The notes: generated by a model from the sequence alone, not told the origin. A DNA stretch of 39,191 nt from a bacterium 210820-DFI.6.37 (GCA_020558355.1 JAJCKG010000021.1:1-39191); one strand, 5' to 3'; positions 7,497-15,803 are shown, counted from the stretch's first letter. Translations and numbers: made by a program.

Positions 7497-8165
7497 CTAT
7501 TCTTCAAAAATAAGTCTTGTGCGCATCACATCTATTTCTGACCGATCCGTTTCGATTCCCAAAAAGCGGACAAGGGCTGTTATGAGCAGCTCCGGACTCA
7601 GGTTGGAATTGCTGCCGGAATCCAGCAGGGCTGTAAAAATCAGGACATTCCCTTCTTTCACTGCGTTGAGTGACCGGATTTTATCACGAATATTTACGTC
7701 TTTATACGCTTTGGATTTTTTCTGTTTCTTCGGGACCAGGATCTCTGTCCGGGCAAGAAAATCCCCGCACAAGGTATCCGCGTCTTTCTTTATCTCTCCC
7801 CCTATGGGAATCGCCAGAATATATTCCGCGGCCGTTGTTCTGGCCGCCATGCTTTTTTTCTGATTTCCGGCCCGTTCACAGCTGAAAATACGAATCCCTT
7901 CCGGCATCCGCTCTTCCATCAAAGCCTTCAGCTTTGCCGCGTCATAAGGCTCATCTGTCTCAAATTCCAAATATTCCGCAACGCTGCAGTACCCCAGGGA
8001 TAAAGGCTGAGCAAAGCCCATCTTTGGATGAGGATTGAAGCCCTGGGAATAGGACAATTTTATCCCGGCCTTTTTAAAGGCTCTTTTAAAGAGCCGCAGC
8101 ATATCCAGATGAGAGGTATAACAAATATAGCCCTGTTTTGAAAATTTTATTACATACTGATTCAT
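7497..8165 (-). CDS. TIGR03936 family radical SAM-associated protein, DUF2344 (222 aa)
   Basis: The protein opens with YVIKFSKQGYICYTSHLDMLRLFKRAFKKAGI, followed by YSQGFNPHPKM, the diagnostic start of the DUF2344/TIGR03936 family. These proteins accompany or are fused to the TIGR03960 radical SAM protein and are presumed to work with it; the reaction is not known to me. The ATG at 8165 overlaps the stop of the radical SAM gene in an ATGA, so the two are translationally coupled. A longer in-frame reading to 8267 lies inside the upstream gene and is rejected. In many Clostridia the pair is followed by a ribonuclease G gene, which is absent here. Confidence 0.92.
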   Translation of the reverse strand: MNQYVIKFSKQGYICYTSHLDMLRLFKRAFKKAGIKLSYSQGFNPHPKMGFAQPLSLGYCSVAEYLEFETDEPYDAAKLKALMEERMPEGIRIFSCERAGNQKKSMAARTTAAEYILAIPIGGEIKKDADTLCGDFLARTEILVPKKQKKSKAYKDVNIRDKIRSLNAVKEGNVLIFTALLDSGSNSNLSPELLITALVRFLGIETDRSEIDVMRTRLIFEE

Positions 8166-9997
8166 GATCTTGCCTCCGGCATACAATCGGCGGCGCGGTT
8201 CATTCCGCATCCAGCGCAGCCTTTTCTGCAGTCCTCTGTGGTTTCTTCCTTTACCGCCTTGTTCCATTCTCTTTTAAAGAAATCCTTCGATACAAGGGAG
8301 TCGATCATATCCCAGGGCAGAACCTCTGAAAAGTCTCTTTCCCTCGTACTGTAAAAAGCGGGGTCGATCTTTGTATCGGCAAAGGCCTGATCCCACAGAT
8401 CGCTTTTAAAATGCTCCGACCAGCCGTCAAATTTACAGCCCAGCTCAAAAGCCCGAATCAGAGCCCGGCCTACCCGCCGGTCCCCTCTCGCGAAAACGGC
8501 TTCCAGCTTGCTGGTTTTTGTATCATGATAATTAAAGGTAATTCCCTTTACAGAAAGCTGCTTTGTCAGATAATTGTGCTTTTCAATGAAGGCTTCCTCC
8601 GTATCCTGCGCGGCCCACTGGAAGGGCGTGTGCGCCTTTGGAACAAAATTGGAAACACTGACTGTTACACTGAAACGCCCGCCTTTTTTCCCTTTCAATT
8701 CATAATTGATTTCTTTTATTCTTTTCGCGATTTCCGCAATACCATCCAGATCCGCAAAGGTTTCTGTGGGAAGTCCCGCCATAAAGTAAAGCTTCACATG
8801 GTTCCATCCCAGCTGCAAAGCCTGTTTTACAGCGCCGTATATATCTTCTTCTGTGATGCCTTTGTTTATAACATCTCTGAGACGCTGAGAGCCCGCTTCC
8901 GGAGCAAAGGTAAGCCCCGACTTTTTGTATCCCTGGATCTCTTCCAGCACCTTGAAGGAAAAGGAATCCAGCCGCAGAGAAGGAAGCGACAAGGAAACGT
9001 TCCGTTCGCGGCACATCCTCATCAGATCCAGAGCCAGCTCCTCAAATCTGGAATAATCGCTGGTAGAAAGCGAAAGAAGGGAAAGCTCTTCATGTCCTGT
9101 GCTGGAAAGCTGTTCTTCCACGATTTTTTTAATCGTCTCCGGCTTTCTTTCCCGCACCGGACGGTAAATCATCCCCGCCTGACAGAATCGGCAGCCTCTG
9201 GTACAGCCCCGAAAGGTTTCCACCACCGCCCGATCGTGTACCACCTCAATAAAGGGCACAATGAGATCCGTTGGGAATTCCGCACTGTCCAGATCCTGAA
9301 TCAGCGCCCGTTTTATGGTTTTGGGCGCTCCCTCATATAGTCTTCGTACCTGCCGGATCGTTCCATCCTCGTTGTACTCCGGTTCATAAAACCGGGGCAC
9401 ATAAACTCCGTCCAGCTGACAGATTTCTTTCAAATAGTCCTCTTTCGACTGCCCCGCTTTCCTGGCCCGCAGCACCTGGGGAAGCAGCTCTTCCCCGTCT
9501 CCGATCAGGAACACATCGATAATGTCCGCCAAAGGCTCCGGATTGTAGGCGCAGGGGCCTCCCGCCACAATAACCGGATCGGTTTCTGCCCGGTCTTTGG
9601 AAAGCAGGGGAATCTTTCCCAGATCCAGCATGTTGACCACATTGGTGAAGGAAAGCTCATACTGAAGGGTAAATCCCAGAAAATCCAGCTCTTTCACCGG
9701 AGTTTTCGTCTCCAGGGTAAAAAGCTCCATTCCGGCCTGCCGCATACACTCTTCCATATCCTGCGCCGGGGCGAAAACCCGCTCACAATAGATATCTTCC
9801 TGCTGATTCAAAATATGATATAAAAGCTGCATTCCCATATAGGACATACCGATCTCATAGGTGTCGGGAAAAGCAAAACCAAACCGCAGCCGTACCTGCT
9901 CCGGGTCCTTTATCGCTCCATTGATTTCACCGCCGATATAACGCGCCGGTTTTTCTACTTTTTTTAATAGCTTGTCCAATTCTCTGCTGATTTCCAT
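8162..9997 (-). CDS. TIGR03960 family radical SAM protein with B12-binding-like domain (611 aa)
   Basis: The N-terminal part (about 30-200) resembles a cobalamin-binding-like domain, with IGDGEE and GGPCAYNPEP motifs. The radical SAM core follows with the iron-sulfur motif CTRGCRFC (Cys265, Cys269, Cys272) and later LPSLRLDSF and FAPEAGSQRLRDVINK segments. A C-terminal cysteine-rich tail (DCRKGCAGCG) may bind a further metal or cluster. Length and domain order fit TIGR03960. The substrate is unknown; conserved linkage to ribosome and cell-division genes in other Clostridia has suggested RNA or protein modification, which is inference. The gene starts 7 bases after the HD gene, with only a weak AAAGG site, so it is probably read by coupling. 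Confidence 0.93.
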   Translation of the reverse strand: MEISRELDKLLKKVEKPARYIGGEINGAIKDPEQVRLRFGFAFPDTYEIGMSYMGMQLLYHILNQQEDIYCERVFAPAQDMEECMRQAGMELFTLETKTPVKELDFLGFTLQYELSFTNVVNMLDLGKIPLLSKDRAETDPVIVAGGPCAYNPEPLADIIDVFLIGDGEELLPQVLRARKAGQSKEDYLKEICQLDGVYVPRFYEPEYNEDGTIRQVRRLYEGAPKTIKRALIQDLDSAEFPTDLIVPFIEVVHDRAVVETFRGCTRGCRFCQAGMIYRPVRERKPETIKKIVEEQLSSTGHEELSLLSLSTSDYSRFEELALDLMRMCRERNVSLSLPSLRLDSFSFKVLEEIQGYKKSGLTFAPEAGSQRLRDVINKGITEEDIYGAVKQALQLGWNHVKLYFMAGLPTETFADLDGIAEIAKRIKEINYELKGKKGGRFSVTVSVSNFVPKAHTPFQWAAQDTEEAFIEKHNYLTKQLSVKGITFNYHDTKTSKLEAVFARGDRRVGRALIRAFELGCKFDGWSEHFKSDLWDQAFADTKIDPAFYSTRERDFSEVLPWDMIDSLVSKDFFKREWNKAVKEETTEDCRKGCAGCGMNRAADCMPEARS

Positions 9998-10004
9998 CTA
10001 CGCT

Positions 10005-10541
10005 CTATTCGCCTTTCATTAATTGATCCAGTGTCGTTCCGATAATTGCTTCGATCCCCCGGATAAAGCTGCGGGTTTCTTCCTTTTTTTCAAGGATACG
10101 TTCTATTGAATTTGGTCTGCCGCCTTTTTTGGCTTTTTCCAGAATGTATTCCATACGCTTGTCCAGTCCTACATATGCGTCTTCTTTTACAGTCCGGTCC
10201 CCCAGACAGACCATGTCCGTTTCCGTAATTTTTTCTACCGGAGAAAAAGGCGAGTAATGCATGTGTACCCGGATAATCTCCGCTTCCTGAACAAATCCCA
10301 GGCTTTCAGCGATCTCCGCTCCCCGGTTCCAGTGCTCTTCCTCCTTGCGGGCAATGTCATGAAGGCTTCCGGCCGCCTCAATCAGCTCCAGATCTAATTG
10401 ATAGCCATGCTGATTAAGCGCCGCGGCGATTTTAACCGCTGTGTCAGCCACCGCCATGCAGTGACGGACTACATGGGCCGGAGTTTTATATTCTTCTAAA
10501 ATACGCAGACACTCCTGTCTGTCTGGATGTTGTTGTTTCAT
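10005..10541 (-). CDS. HD domain phosphohydrolase (178 aa)
   Basis: A small all-alpha HD-superfamily protein. Metal ligands can be read in HVVRHCMAVAD (first His), AGSLHDIAR (the HD pair) and the conserved Asp in TDMVCLGD. Proteins of this size are often phosphohydrolases acting on nucleotides, and some sit beside nucleotidyltransferases; none is adjacent here. The ATG at 10541 has only a weak purine-rich GAGAAAGAGAA region upstream. An earlier in-frame start at 10625 would cross the promoter and the palindrome at 10569-10585 and is less likely. It precedes the TIGR03960/TIGR03936 pair with a 7-base gap and is probably co-transcribed with it. Confidence 0.82.
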   Translation of the reverse strand: MKQQHPDRQECLRILEEYKTPAHVVRHCMAVADTAVKIAAALNQHGYQLDLELIEAAGSLHDIARKEEEHWNRGAEIAESLGFVQEAEIIRVHMHYSPFSPVEKITETDMVCLGDRTVKEDAYVGLDKRMEYILEKAKKGGRPNSIERILEKKEETRSFIRGIEAIIGTTLDQLMKGE

Positions 10542-10568
10542 AATCTGTATTCTCTTTCTCAAGTTTTT

Positions 10569-10585
10569 CGCAAAACTGTTTTGCG
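10569..10585. promoter_or_regulatory. 17-base palindrome downstream of the HD gene promoter
   Basis: CGCAAAACTGTTTTGCG is a perfect 8+1+8 inverted repeat at about +5 to +21 relative to the predicted transcript start. This is a suitable place for a repressor site. Its binding protein is unknown. Confidence 0.5.
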
Positions 10586-10596
10586 CATACAGATTT

Positions 10597-10602
10597 ATTA
10601 TA
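10597..10602 (-). promoter_or_regulatory. Extended -10 promoter of the HD-radical SAM operon
   Basis: Minus strand TGATATAAT combines a consensus TATAAT with the TGn extended -10 element. No good -35 is seen at 16-18 bases. It lies between the M23-like stop and the HD gene start. Confidence 0.6.
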
Positions 10603-10633
10603 TCACAAATCAGGCAGATTTCCATTACAGGAA

Positions 10634-11140
10634 TTACTTTTCATTCAGGGAGTAATAAAAGTCATGTCCCTCCTCTTTCTTGAAGGTAGCGATGGCCTGC
10701 CCTTTCTTCACCCGGTCCAGCTCCTTTACCTGAATGGTTTCGCAATTTCCATAAATACTGACCGCTTCATCTCCATGGGTTATTTTAATAAATTTCCCGA
10801 TTTTATCGTTTTCCCCTACAGAAGTTACCGTTCCGGCTCCCACCGCGTATACAGAAACTGTTTCACCGTCTTTTACGTCATCTATGGGTTTTCCAAATTT
10901 CATTTTCTCCTTTGCTGTGAGAATCGCGCCGGTCATAGCCGCGGGAGCGCCCGCTATGGTCTGAACGCCGGTTTTAGCCGCGGCCAGACCGTCTCCTACC
11001 GTATAGTTTTGGGAAAGATAAGCAACCGCGGTCTGACTTCCTTTTTGAAGCAGGGCAATATCGGTATGGCTGGCTGTAAAAAAGACCGCTGCCGCCACAA
11101 GACAGACGATGGTCTGTCTTACGATTTTCGATTTCCACAT
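10634..11140 (-). CDS. Degenerate M23 (LytM-like) membrane protein, possible SpoIVFA-type (168 aa)
   Basis: One N-terminal membrane segment (about 8-24) is followed by an Ala-rich stretch and a C-terminal LytM fold (about 92-168: VSVYAVGAGTVTSVGENDKI, then KFIKITHGDEAVSIYGNCETI and RVKKGQAIATF). The zinc ligands are missing: where active M23 peptidases have HLHF the sequence is HDFYYSL, and the first H-x(n)-D motif is not seen. It should be a structural partner, not an enzyme. SpoIVFA and SpoIIQ of sporulating bacteria are such LytM-like proteins. In other Clostridia a gene of this type commonly precedes the TIGR03960/TIGR03936 pair, with an M50 protease between; no M50 gene is present here. 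The ATG at 11140 has an AGGAGG site. Confidence 0.65.
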   Translation of the reverse strand: MWKSKIVRQTIVCLVAAAVFFTASHTDIALLQKGSQTAVAYLSQNYTVGDGLAAAKTGVQTIAGAPAAMTGAILTAKEKMKFGKPIDDVKDGETVSVYAVGAGTVTSVGENDKIGKFIKITHGDEAVSIYGNCETIQVKELDRVKKGQAIATFKKEEGHDFYYSLNEK

Positions 11141-11179
11141 AACCTGTTCCTCCTGATAAAAGTCTATGTAAAAAGCATG

Positions 11180-11211
11180 AAAAAAGACCAGGCTTTTCAT
11201 AAGGCCCGGTC
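11180..11211 (-). terminator. Terminator of the cysK-thiol operon
   Basis: Minus strand stem GACCGGGC/GCCTGGTC (one G-T wobble) is followed by six T's. It lies 26 bases after the stop of the GCS2-like gene and closes the four-gene operon. Confidence 0.85.
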
Positions 11212-11236
11212 CCTGGGAAATAGAATTATTCGCTTT

Positions 11237-12619
11237 TTATAACGCTCCATATTGATTGATCAGAGTCTCAATGTTAGTCCCCTGTTCTAAAGCCCGCATC
11301 ATGACTTGTCCTGGGTTTGCCCTTGCTTCGATCCTTTTATATAAAGGAGCAAGAAACTGCTCTTCTCCAAACCCCCGCTCCGCAAGGCCCTCTTGGGCCA
11401 GGTCTGTAACCCTCTTTGCCAATCGGTACAAAGCGTCCTGATCTACAAAGGCTGGAAGCTGCCGCCGATTAAACAGCTTTCTGAGCTGGGCGGCGGTATA
11501 ACCTTTGTTATAGATTACCTGATCCTCTTTTAAAAGCCGTTCCAGCTGATAAAGCCTGTTTTTCAGGCCTAAGTGGAAGGCGGCTACAGTCATACAGTCA
11601 CAGACAGGCTGACAGCAGACGCTGCGGAACTCTACCGTACCCCGGAAGGTAAGGTCCTCAAAGTTAAAGGTTCTCAGATATTTCAGATCTTCCAATTCAG
11701 GCTCGATCTGAATCTTTTTATAGACCCCGTCCGCGTAGTATTCTCCCTGTACGGAGGCTTTCTGAAAATAGTCCTTGATTCTGACCGGCGGAAAATTAAT
11801 GTATTTTTCATCCCTTTCCACACAATAAATACTGGAAGCTTCCATATAGCGCATCAGATCATTCACATTATCAAGCTGGCAGTCGAACATTCCCACATTA
11901 TGCGTATTGATGCCATGAGTGCTGTTTTCCCACAGCATATCCCGGCAGCACAGCAGATCTTCCCGCTCTCCCAGCATAACCGAATTGGAAAATAAAATCG
12001 CTTTAATAGGTTCCAGCTTTGAAAAAGCGTCAAGGGTTGTAAGAAGGTCATCATAACGTACATCCAGCTGTACCTGAGACGCGCTGGAAAACATTCCATA
12101 TTCCGGATGGTGGTGAAACCGCATAGGAAGATCATACTGGTCATAGGACTTCAGGTGATGATACAGCATCCGGTATCGTCCATTTGGAATGGGAATATGC
12201 CGATTATAGTTCCGGTAAGGGTTAATTCCCATGCCAGTCAGGGTATGCCCCTCCTTGTGAAATTCTTCCCGCAGATATCGGTAATATTCCCGGAACCTGC
12301 GGTAAATTACAGTCAAATCCTCTTCTTTTCCCATGGAAAGCTCCAGGTTGTTGTAAGAACAGTCATAAGAGAGAATATCGCCGGTTTTGGGCTCCGCCGC
12401 GGAAAAAATGTTTCCCTCGTCATCAAGCCCGGTAACCTGAAAGCTAAAATAGCTGATAAACCGCTGCGTTATCTGATGTACTACCTGAAAATCCACCGCC
12501 TGCTTTTTTAAATTTACAATTGGAAGCTCAATTTCCACACCGATCCAGTTTTTTCTCTGTTTTTTAGTCGGTTCAATATATCTCTGATAAAGCAGCTCCC
12601 TGATCTGTCCCTGTTCCAT
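11237..12619 (-). CDS. GCS2-like glutamate-cysteine ligase family protein (460 aa)
   Basis: The fold is of the glutamine synthetase/GCS type. Family features are WIGVEIELPIVNL near residue 25 (the metal-binding Glu pair on the first strand), YDCSYNNLELSMG at about 84-96, GMGINPYRNYNRHIP at about 127-141 and SSASQVQLDVRYDD at about 176-189. This places it in the GCS2/EgtA-like group of carboxylate-amine ligases, which join glutamate to cysteine or another amine using ATP. The real amine partner is not readable. It is the second Glu-Cys-type ligase of the same operon, 13 bases after the amidotransferase gene, with an AAGGAG site. Two non-homologous ligases side by side make a simple gamma-glutamylcysteine role for both unlikely. 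Confidence 0.8.
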   Translation of the reverse strand: MEQGQIRELLYQRYIEPTKKQRKNWIGVEIELPIVNLKKQAVDFQVVHQITQRFISYFSFQVTGLDDEGNIFSAAEPKTGDILSYDCSYNNLELSMGKEEDLTVIYRRFREYYRYLREEFHKEGHTLTGMGINPYRNYNRHIPIPNGRYRMLYHHLKSYDQYDLPMRFHHHPEYGMFSSASQVQLDVRYDDLLTTLDAFSKLEPIKAILFSNSVMLGEREDLLCCRDMLWENSTHGINTHNVGMFDCQLDNVNDLMRYMEASSIYCVERDEKYINFPPVRIKDYFQKASVQGEYYADGVYKKIQIEPELEDLKYLRTFNFEDLTFRGTVEFRSVCCQPVCDCMTVAAFHLGLKNRLYQLERLLKEDQVIYNKGYTAAQLRKLFNRRQLPAFVDQDALYRLAKRVTDLAQEGLAERGFGEEQFLAPLYKRIEARANPGQVMMRALEQGTNIETLINQYGAL

Positions 12620-12632
12620 ATATCCATACTCC

Positions 12633-13409
12633 TTATAGACTGGAGAAAATCTGATATAAGAATTTCAAATCTTCTTCCCTGTCTTCATATTGATTTTCGT
12701 GATTGGTTCCTGTAAAAACAAGCGCTCCATTCTTATAAGCAAGAAGCCTTGTAAAAGGAACCGGCTTCCAGTTTTCCTCTGTCAGCGGCGCTGTAGAAAA
12801 TAAGGTTGTACCGCCGCCTTTTTCCAGATAATAAAGAGAATCCTTGTAATTGGTGTGTACATACGTATACTCTCCATCAAAAAGCAGCAGGTTCAGTTTG
12901 TTTCTGACCGACATTTTTATAAAAATCCGATCCAGCAGCTCAAACCGCTCCTTTCCGCTGAGCGGCCGTCCCCGCTCGGTTTCCGCCAGATTGATCTGTT
13001 CCACAAGATGCATCAGAATCCGTTCGCTGTCGGTGCTTCCCTTCTGACAGTTAATATACTTGTCCAGTCCCGGGTAATCAAAGATGCTCCCGTTATGGAT
13101 CTGGGTCCACCTTCTTCCTCCCAGATCAGTCAGAGTATAGGGATGACAGTTGCCGTATTCTACATTTCCAATGGTGGCGTAACGAATATGTCCGAAAGCG
13201 TGGGCCGCCTCAACATCCGCGGAAAGCCGCTCCTTCAGATAATTGCTTCTGGTTGCCTGCAGGGACTCTTTTTCAATAAAGGAGCTGCTTCCCTCCATAC
13301 ACGCCAGTCCCCAGCCGTGGGGATGCATATTGCTCCTGCGAAAAAAGCTTTGCAGATAATCGGTTATATCTATGGTTTTGTTTGAAGTAAGTCCAAATAG
13401 TTCGCACAT
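12633..13409 (-). CDS. Class II glutamine amidotransferase, EgtC/YafJ-like (258 aa)
   Basis: An Ntn-hydrolase with Cys2 as the nucleophile (MCELFGL, formed after removal of Met1). Further class II amidotransferase motifs are HPHGWGLA (29-36), HIRYATIGN (74-82) and WTQIHNGSIF (101-110). There is no second catalytic domain, so it is a stand-alone hydrolase of the YafJ/EgtC type. EgtC removes a gamma-glutamyl group in ergothioneine synthesis. Its place between two Glu-Cys ligases suggests gamma-glutamyl removal or transfer here too, but egtB and egtD are absent. The start codon directly abuts the TAA of the upstream ligase, with GAGGG as ribosome binding site. Function of the pathway is inferred from context only. 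Confidence 0.85.
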   Translation of the reverse strand: MCELFGLTSNKTIDITDYLQSFFRRSNMHPHGWGLACMEGSSSFIEKESLQATRSNYLKERLSADVEAAHAFGHIRYATIGNVEYGNCHPYTLTDLGGRRWTQIHNGSIFDYPGLDKYINCQKGSTDSERILMHLVEQINLAETERGRPLSGKERFELLDRIFIKMSVRNKLNLLLFDGEYTYVHTNYKDSLYYLEKGGGTTLFSTAPLTEENWKPVPFTRLLAYKNGALVFTGTNHENQYEDREEDLKFLYQIFSSL

Positions 13410-14696
13410 TTATTTTCCCTCGTTTTCCCAGTATTGCGCGTATTTTTTTGCCAGAGCCAGGCCTTTTTCAACAAAGCCGCTGTCGAACCGCTCCGCGACC
13501 CTGACAGCGTACCCCTTATGAGATAATTTGTCTCGCTGATAAGCCAGCACCTCTTTTATATAGGGAATCTGAAAGCCGTTATAGAACTGTTCCATCTTGC
13601 CGAGAAACGCTTCCGCCGCTTCCTGGGCCGGTATATAAGTTCCCCAATCGGTTTCGATTCGTATATCCGCTGCCCGTTCCGCCGCCCGTTTTATGTTTTT
13701 GATAGCGGATATCTGCTTTACCGGATCAAAGTCTTCATCTGGAAGCGATGTAAGGTATAAAAGGAACAGATGCAGGAAATGAATGTCTTCCTTGATCATA
13801 CCGCTGGGAGAAAGCGGATTCAGATCCAGCATCCGCAGCTCAATATGATTCACTCCATTGGCGCTGAGCGTTTCCAGGGAATTATCTCCCTTAGGCTTCA
13901 GCCGCACCGGGTAATAAAGCTCCGCTGGTTCTTTCAGCTGTCCCTCATCCACATAGCTCTGAATGCTCTTTACATAGGCGTTCAGACTGTCATATTCCAA
14001 AACGGGAATAAAATCGTTCCAGTACCCCATCTCGCCGCAGCGAACGGAGGTGTATCTGGTGAAAATATCCTTTCCCATTGCCGCGTCATCAAAGAAAGAA
14101 CCGTCCATAACCGGGCTTGCCGCAGTAAGATAAACCACCAGCCATCCATGTATCATCGCCTTTTTGGTTAGCTCCAGGTAAACCTTGTCTTTATAATCCT
14201 GATTTGGCGAAGCTCCTTGCGCCTTCGCGCCTGCCGCTAAAAACTCGTCAGAAAAGGAAAAATTAAAGTGGATTCCGGAAAAAAGCATTTTCTTCCGCCC
14301 GTATTTTTCGGCCAGATATTCCCGGTAAAGCCGTTTCTTTTTCAGCTCCCCTTTGTAATCCGCAATGTGTATATCCGCTTCGCCCTTTACAAAAGGCGGG
14401 TTTGAAAAAGGCCATAAAACCTCTCTGCCTGATTCCAGGTTCCACAATACGCAGACCGCCTGCCTGTGCAGCTTTTCCATGGCCTGATAGACGGAGTCCA
14501 CACAATCATGTACATCGGTTATAAGCTCTGTCTGGTTTTCGCTGAAATCCCGCTCCATATTGGGATTTCCCTGAAAAGGGTGCTTCGTGTGGGCCAGAAA
14601 TCCATCTTTATCCACACGAAGGCTTTCTTTTTCCAAGCCGAAATTTCCAGACAGCATATATTTTTGTATCTCTGGCTTTTGAAAATCGAATGACAT
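13410..14696 (-). CDS. gshA: Glutamate-cysteine ligase, GCS1 (GshA/GshF N-terminal) family (428 aa)
   Basis: Family features are NFGLEKESLRVDKDGFLA at about 18-35 (GLE.E.LRV of GshA), then RDFSENQTELITDV (glutamate and metal binding), FSGIHFNFSFSD (about 145-156) and ANGVNHIELRMLDLNPL (about 280-296). It forms gamma-glutamylcysteine from glutamate and cysteine with ATP. It matches the N-terminal half of bifunctional GshF but has no ATP-grasp glutathione synthetase domain, and none is nearby. The ATG at 14696 lies 4 bases after the cysK stop and has no Shine-Dalgarno site, so translation probably depends on coupling with cysK. A longer reading to 14810 runs inside cysK and is rejected. Confidence 0.9.
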   Translation of the reverse strand: MSFDFQKPEIQKYMLSGNFGLEKESLRVDKDGFLAHTKHPFQGNPNMERDFSENQTELITDVHDCVDSVYQAMEKLHRQAVCVLWNLESGREVLWPFSNPPFVKGEADIHIADYKGELKKKRLYREYLAEKYGRKKMLFSGIHFNFSFSDEFLAAGAKAQGASPNQDYKDKVYLELTKKAMIHGWLVVYLTAASPVMDGSFFDDAAMGKDIFTRYTSVRCGEMGYWNDFIPVLEYDSLNAYVKSIQSYVDEGQLKEPAELYYPVRLKPKGDNSLETLSANGVNHIELRMLDLNPLSPSGMIKEDIHFLHLFLLYLTSLPDEDFDPVKQISAIKNIKRAAERAADIRIETDWGTYIPAQEAAEAFLGKMEQFYNGFQIPYIKEVLAYQRDKLSHKGYAVRVAERFDSGFVEKGLALAKKYAQYWENEGK

Positions 14697-14700
14697 GATC

Positions 14701-15633
14701 TTAATCAACAAATAACGGTGTGGAGTAGTATCTGTCTCCTGTATCCGGCAGCAGAGCAACAATGGTTTTTCCTTCGTTTTCCGGGCGCTTTGCCAGTTGA
14801 ATGGCTCCATACAACGCCGCTCCGGAAGAAATTCCTACCAGAACGCCTTCCTGCTTCGCGATCAGCTTTCCTGTCTTAAAGGCGTCTTCATTGCTGACTG
14901 TCAGAATTTCATCATAGATTTTCGTATTCAGCACGTCAGGAACAAAGCCCGCTCCGATCCCCTGGATTTTATGAGGTCCGCCCTTTCCTTCAGAAAGAAC
15001 CGGTGATCCGGAAGGCTCCAGCGCGACAATTTTCACGTCCGGATTCTTGGATTTCAAATATTCCCCAACGCCGGTCAGCGTACCGCCTGTACCAACGCCA
15101 GCAACGAAAATATCCACTTTGCCTTCGGTATCTTTCCAGATTTCAGGACCTGTCGTTTTTCTGTGAATCTCCGGGTTGGCAGGGTTTACAAACTGTCCCG
15201 GAATGAAGCTGTCCGGCAGCTCTCTTGCCAGCTCTTCGGCTTTTTCTATCGCGCCCTTCATGCCCCTGGCTCCTTCTGTAAGAACCAGCTCAGCGCCATA
15301 GGCCTTTAAGATGTTTCTTCGTTCTACACTCATCGTTTCCGGCATAGTCAGGATAATGCGGTATCCCTTTGCCGCCGCGATGGAAGCAAGTCCGATTCCG
15401 GTATTTCCGGATGTAGGCTCGATAATAACCGAACCCTCTTTCAGAAGTCCCTTTGCCTCCGCGTCCTCGATCATTGCCTTTGCGATTCTGTCCTTTACAC
15501 TGCCTGCCGGATTGAGATACTCTAACTTAACAAGAATCGTTGCCTTCAATTCTAATTCCTTCTCAATATTTCCAATTTCGATCAGTGGTGTGTTTCCTAC
15601 CAGCTCTAAAGCGCCTCGATAAATGTTCGCCAT
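14701..15633 (-). CDS. cysK: Cysteine synthase A, O-acetylserine sulfhydrylase (310 aa)
   Basis: A pyridoxal-phosphate enzyme of fold type II. The cofactor lysine is Lys47 in PAGSVKDR, the substrate loop is [11 protein letters not shown] and the phosphate loop is [15 protein letters not shown]. It makes cysteine from O-acetylserine and sulfide in the cytoplasm. Length and motifs are standard for CysK. Two ATGs follow the AGGAGG site; the second (15633) has the better 6-base spacing, the first (15636) only 3. It is the first gene of the four-gene operon, so cysteine supply is tied to the following gamma-glutamyl ligases. No T-box or other leader is seen upstream. Confidence 0.96.
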   Translation of the reverse strand: MANIYRGALELVGNTPLIEIGNIEKELELKATILVKLEYLNPAGSVKDRIAKAMIEDAEAKGLLKEGSVIIEPTSGNTGIGLASIAAAKGYRIILTMPETMSVERRNILKAYGAELVLTEGARGMKGAIEKAEELARELPDSFIPGQFVNPANPEIHRKTTGPEIWKDTEGKVDIFVAGVGTGGTLTGVGEYLKSKNPDVKIVALEPSGSPVLSEGKGGPHKIQGIGAGFVPDVLNTKIYDEILTVSNEDAFKTGKLIAKQEGVLVGISSGAALYGAIQLAKRPENEGKTIVALLPDTGDRYYSTPLFVD

Positions 15634-15683
15634 CATTTCCCTCCTATATTTCCTATCTGTTTACTATGTTATTTATTATTTAC

Positions 15684-15712
15684 ATTCTATACCTATAACG
15701 CCCATCTGTCAA
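15684..15712 (-). promoter_or_regulatory. cysK operon promoter
   Basis: Minus strand TTGACA (15707-15712), 17 bases, TAGAAT (15684-15689). The bases just upstream of the -35 read TTTAG, so the first nine bases match one half-site (TTTAGTTGA) of the marR operator, but there is no second half-site. Confidence 0.75.
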
Positions 15713-15726
15713 CTAAATTTACGCGC

Positions 15727-15768
15727 AAAAAATCCTCCTAACATAGATTTGTTTCTATGTCAGGAGGA
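15727..15768 (-). terminator. Terminator of the HD-M20 peptidase operon
   Basis: A 14-bp stem (15733-15746 with 15755-15768, one G-U wobble on the minus strand) has an 8-base loop and is followed by six T's. It lies 35 bases after the peptidase stop and just before the cysK promoter. Confidence 0.9.
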
Positions 15769-15803
15769 CTTTATCCTTCCGGTCAGGCTTTTCTTCTTCC
15801 TTT

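Noticed and set aside
8411..9340. Plus-strand open frame of 309 codons opposite the TIGR03960 gene
   Set aside because: Shadow of a conserved radical SAM gene. Composition rich in Arg, Phe and His is typical of antisense frames here, and no start signal is present.
15640..15726. T-box or other riboswitch in front of cysK
   Set aside because: The space between promoter -10 and start is about 48 bases and shows no T-box or specifier-type sequence. The nearby hairpin belongs to the upstream peptidase transcript.
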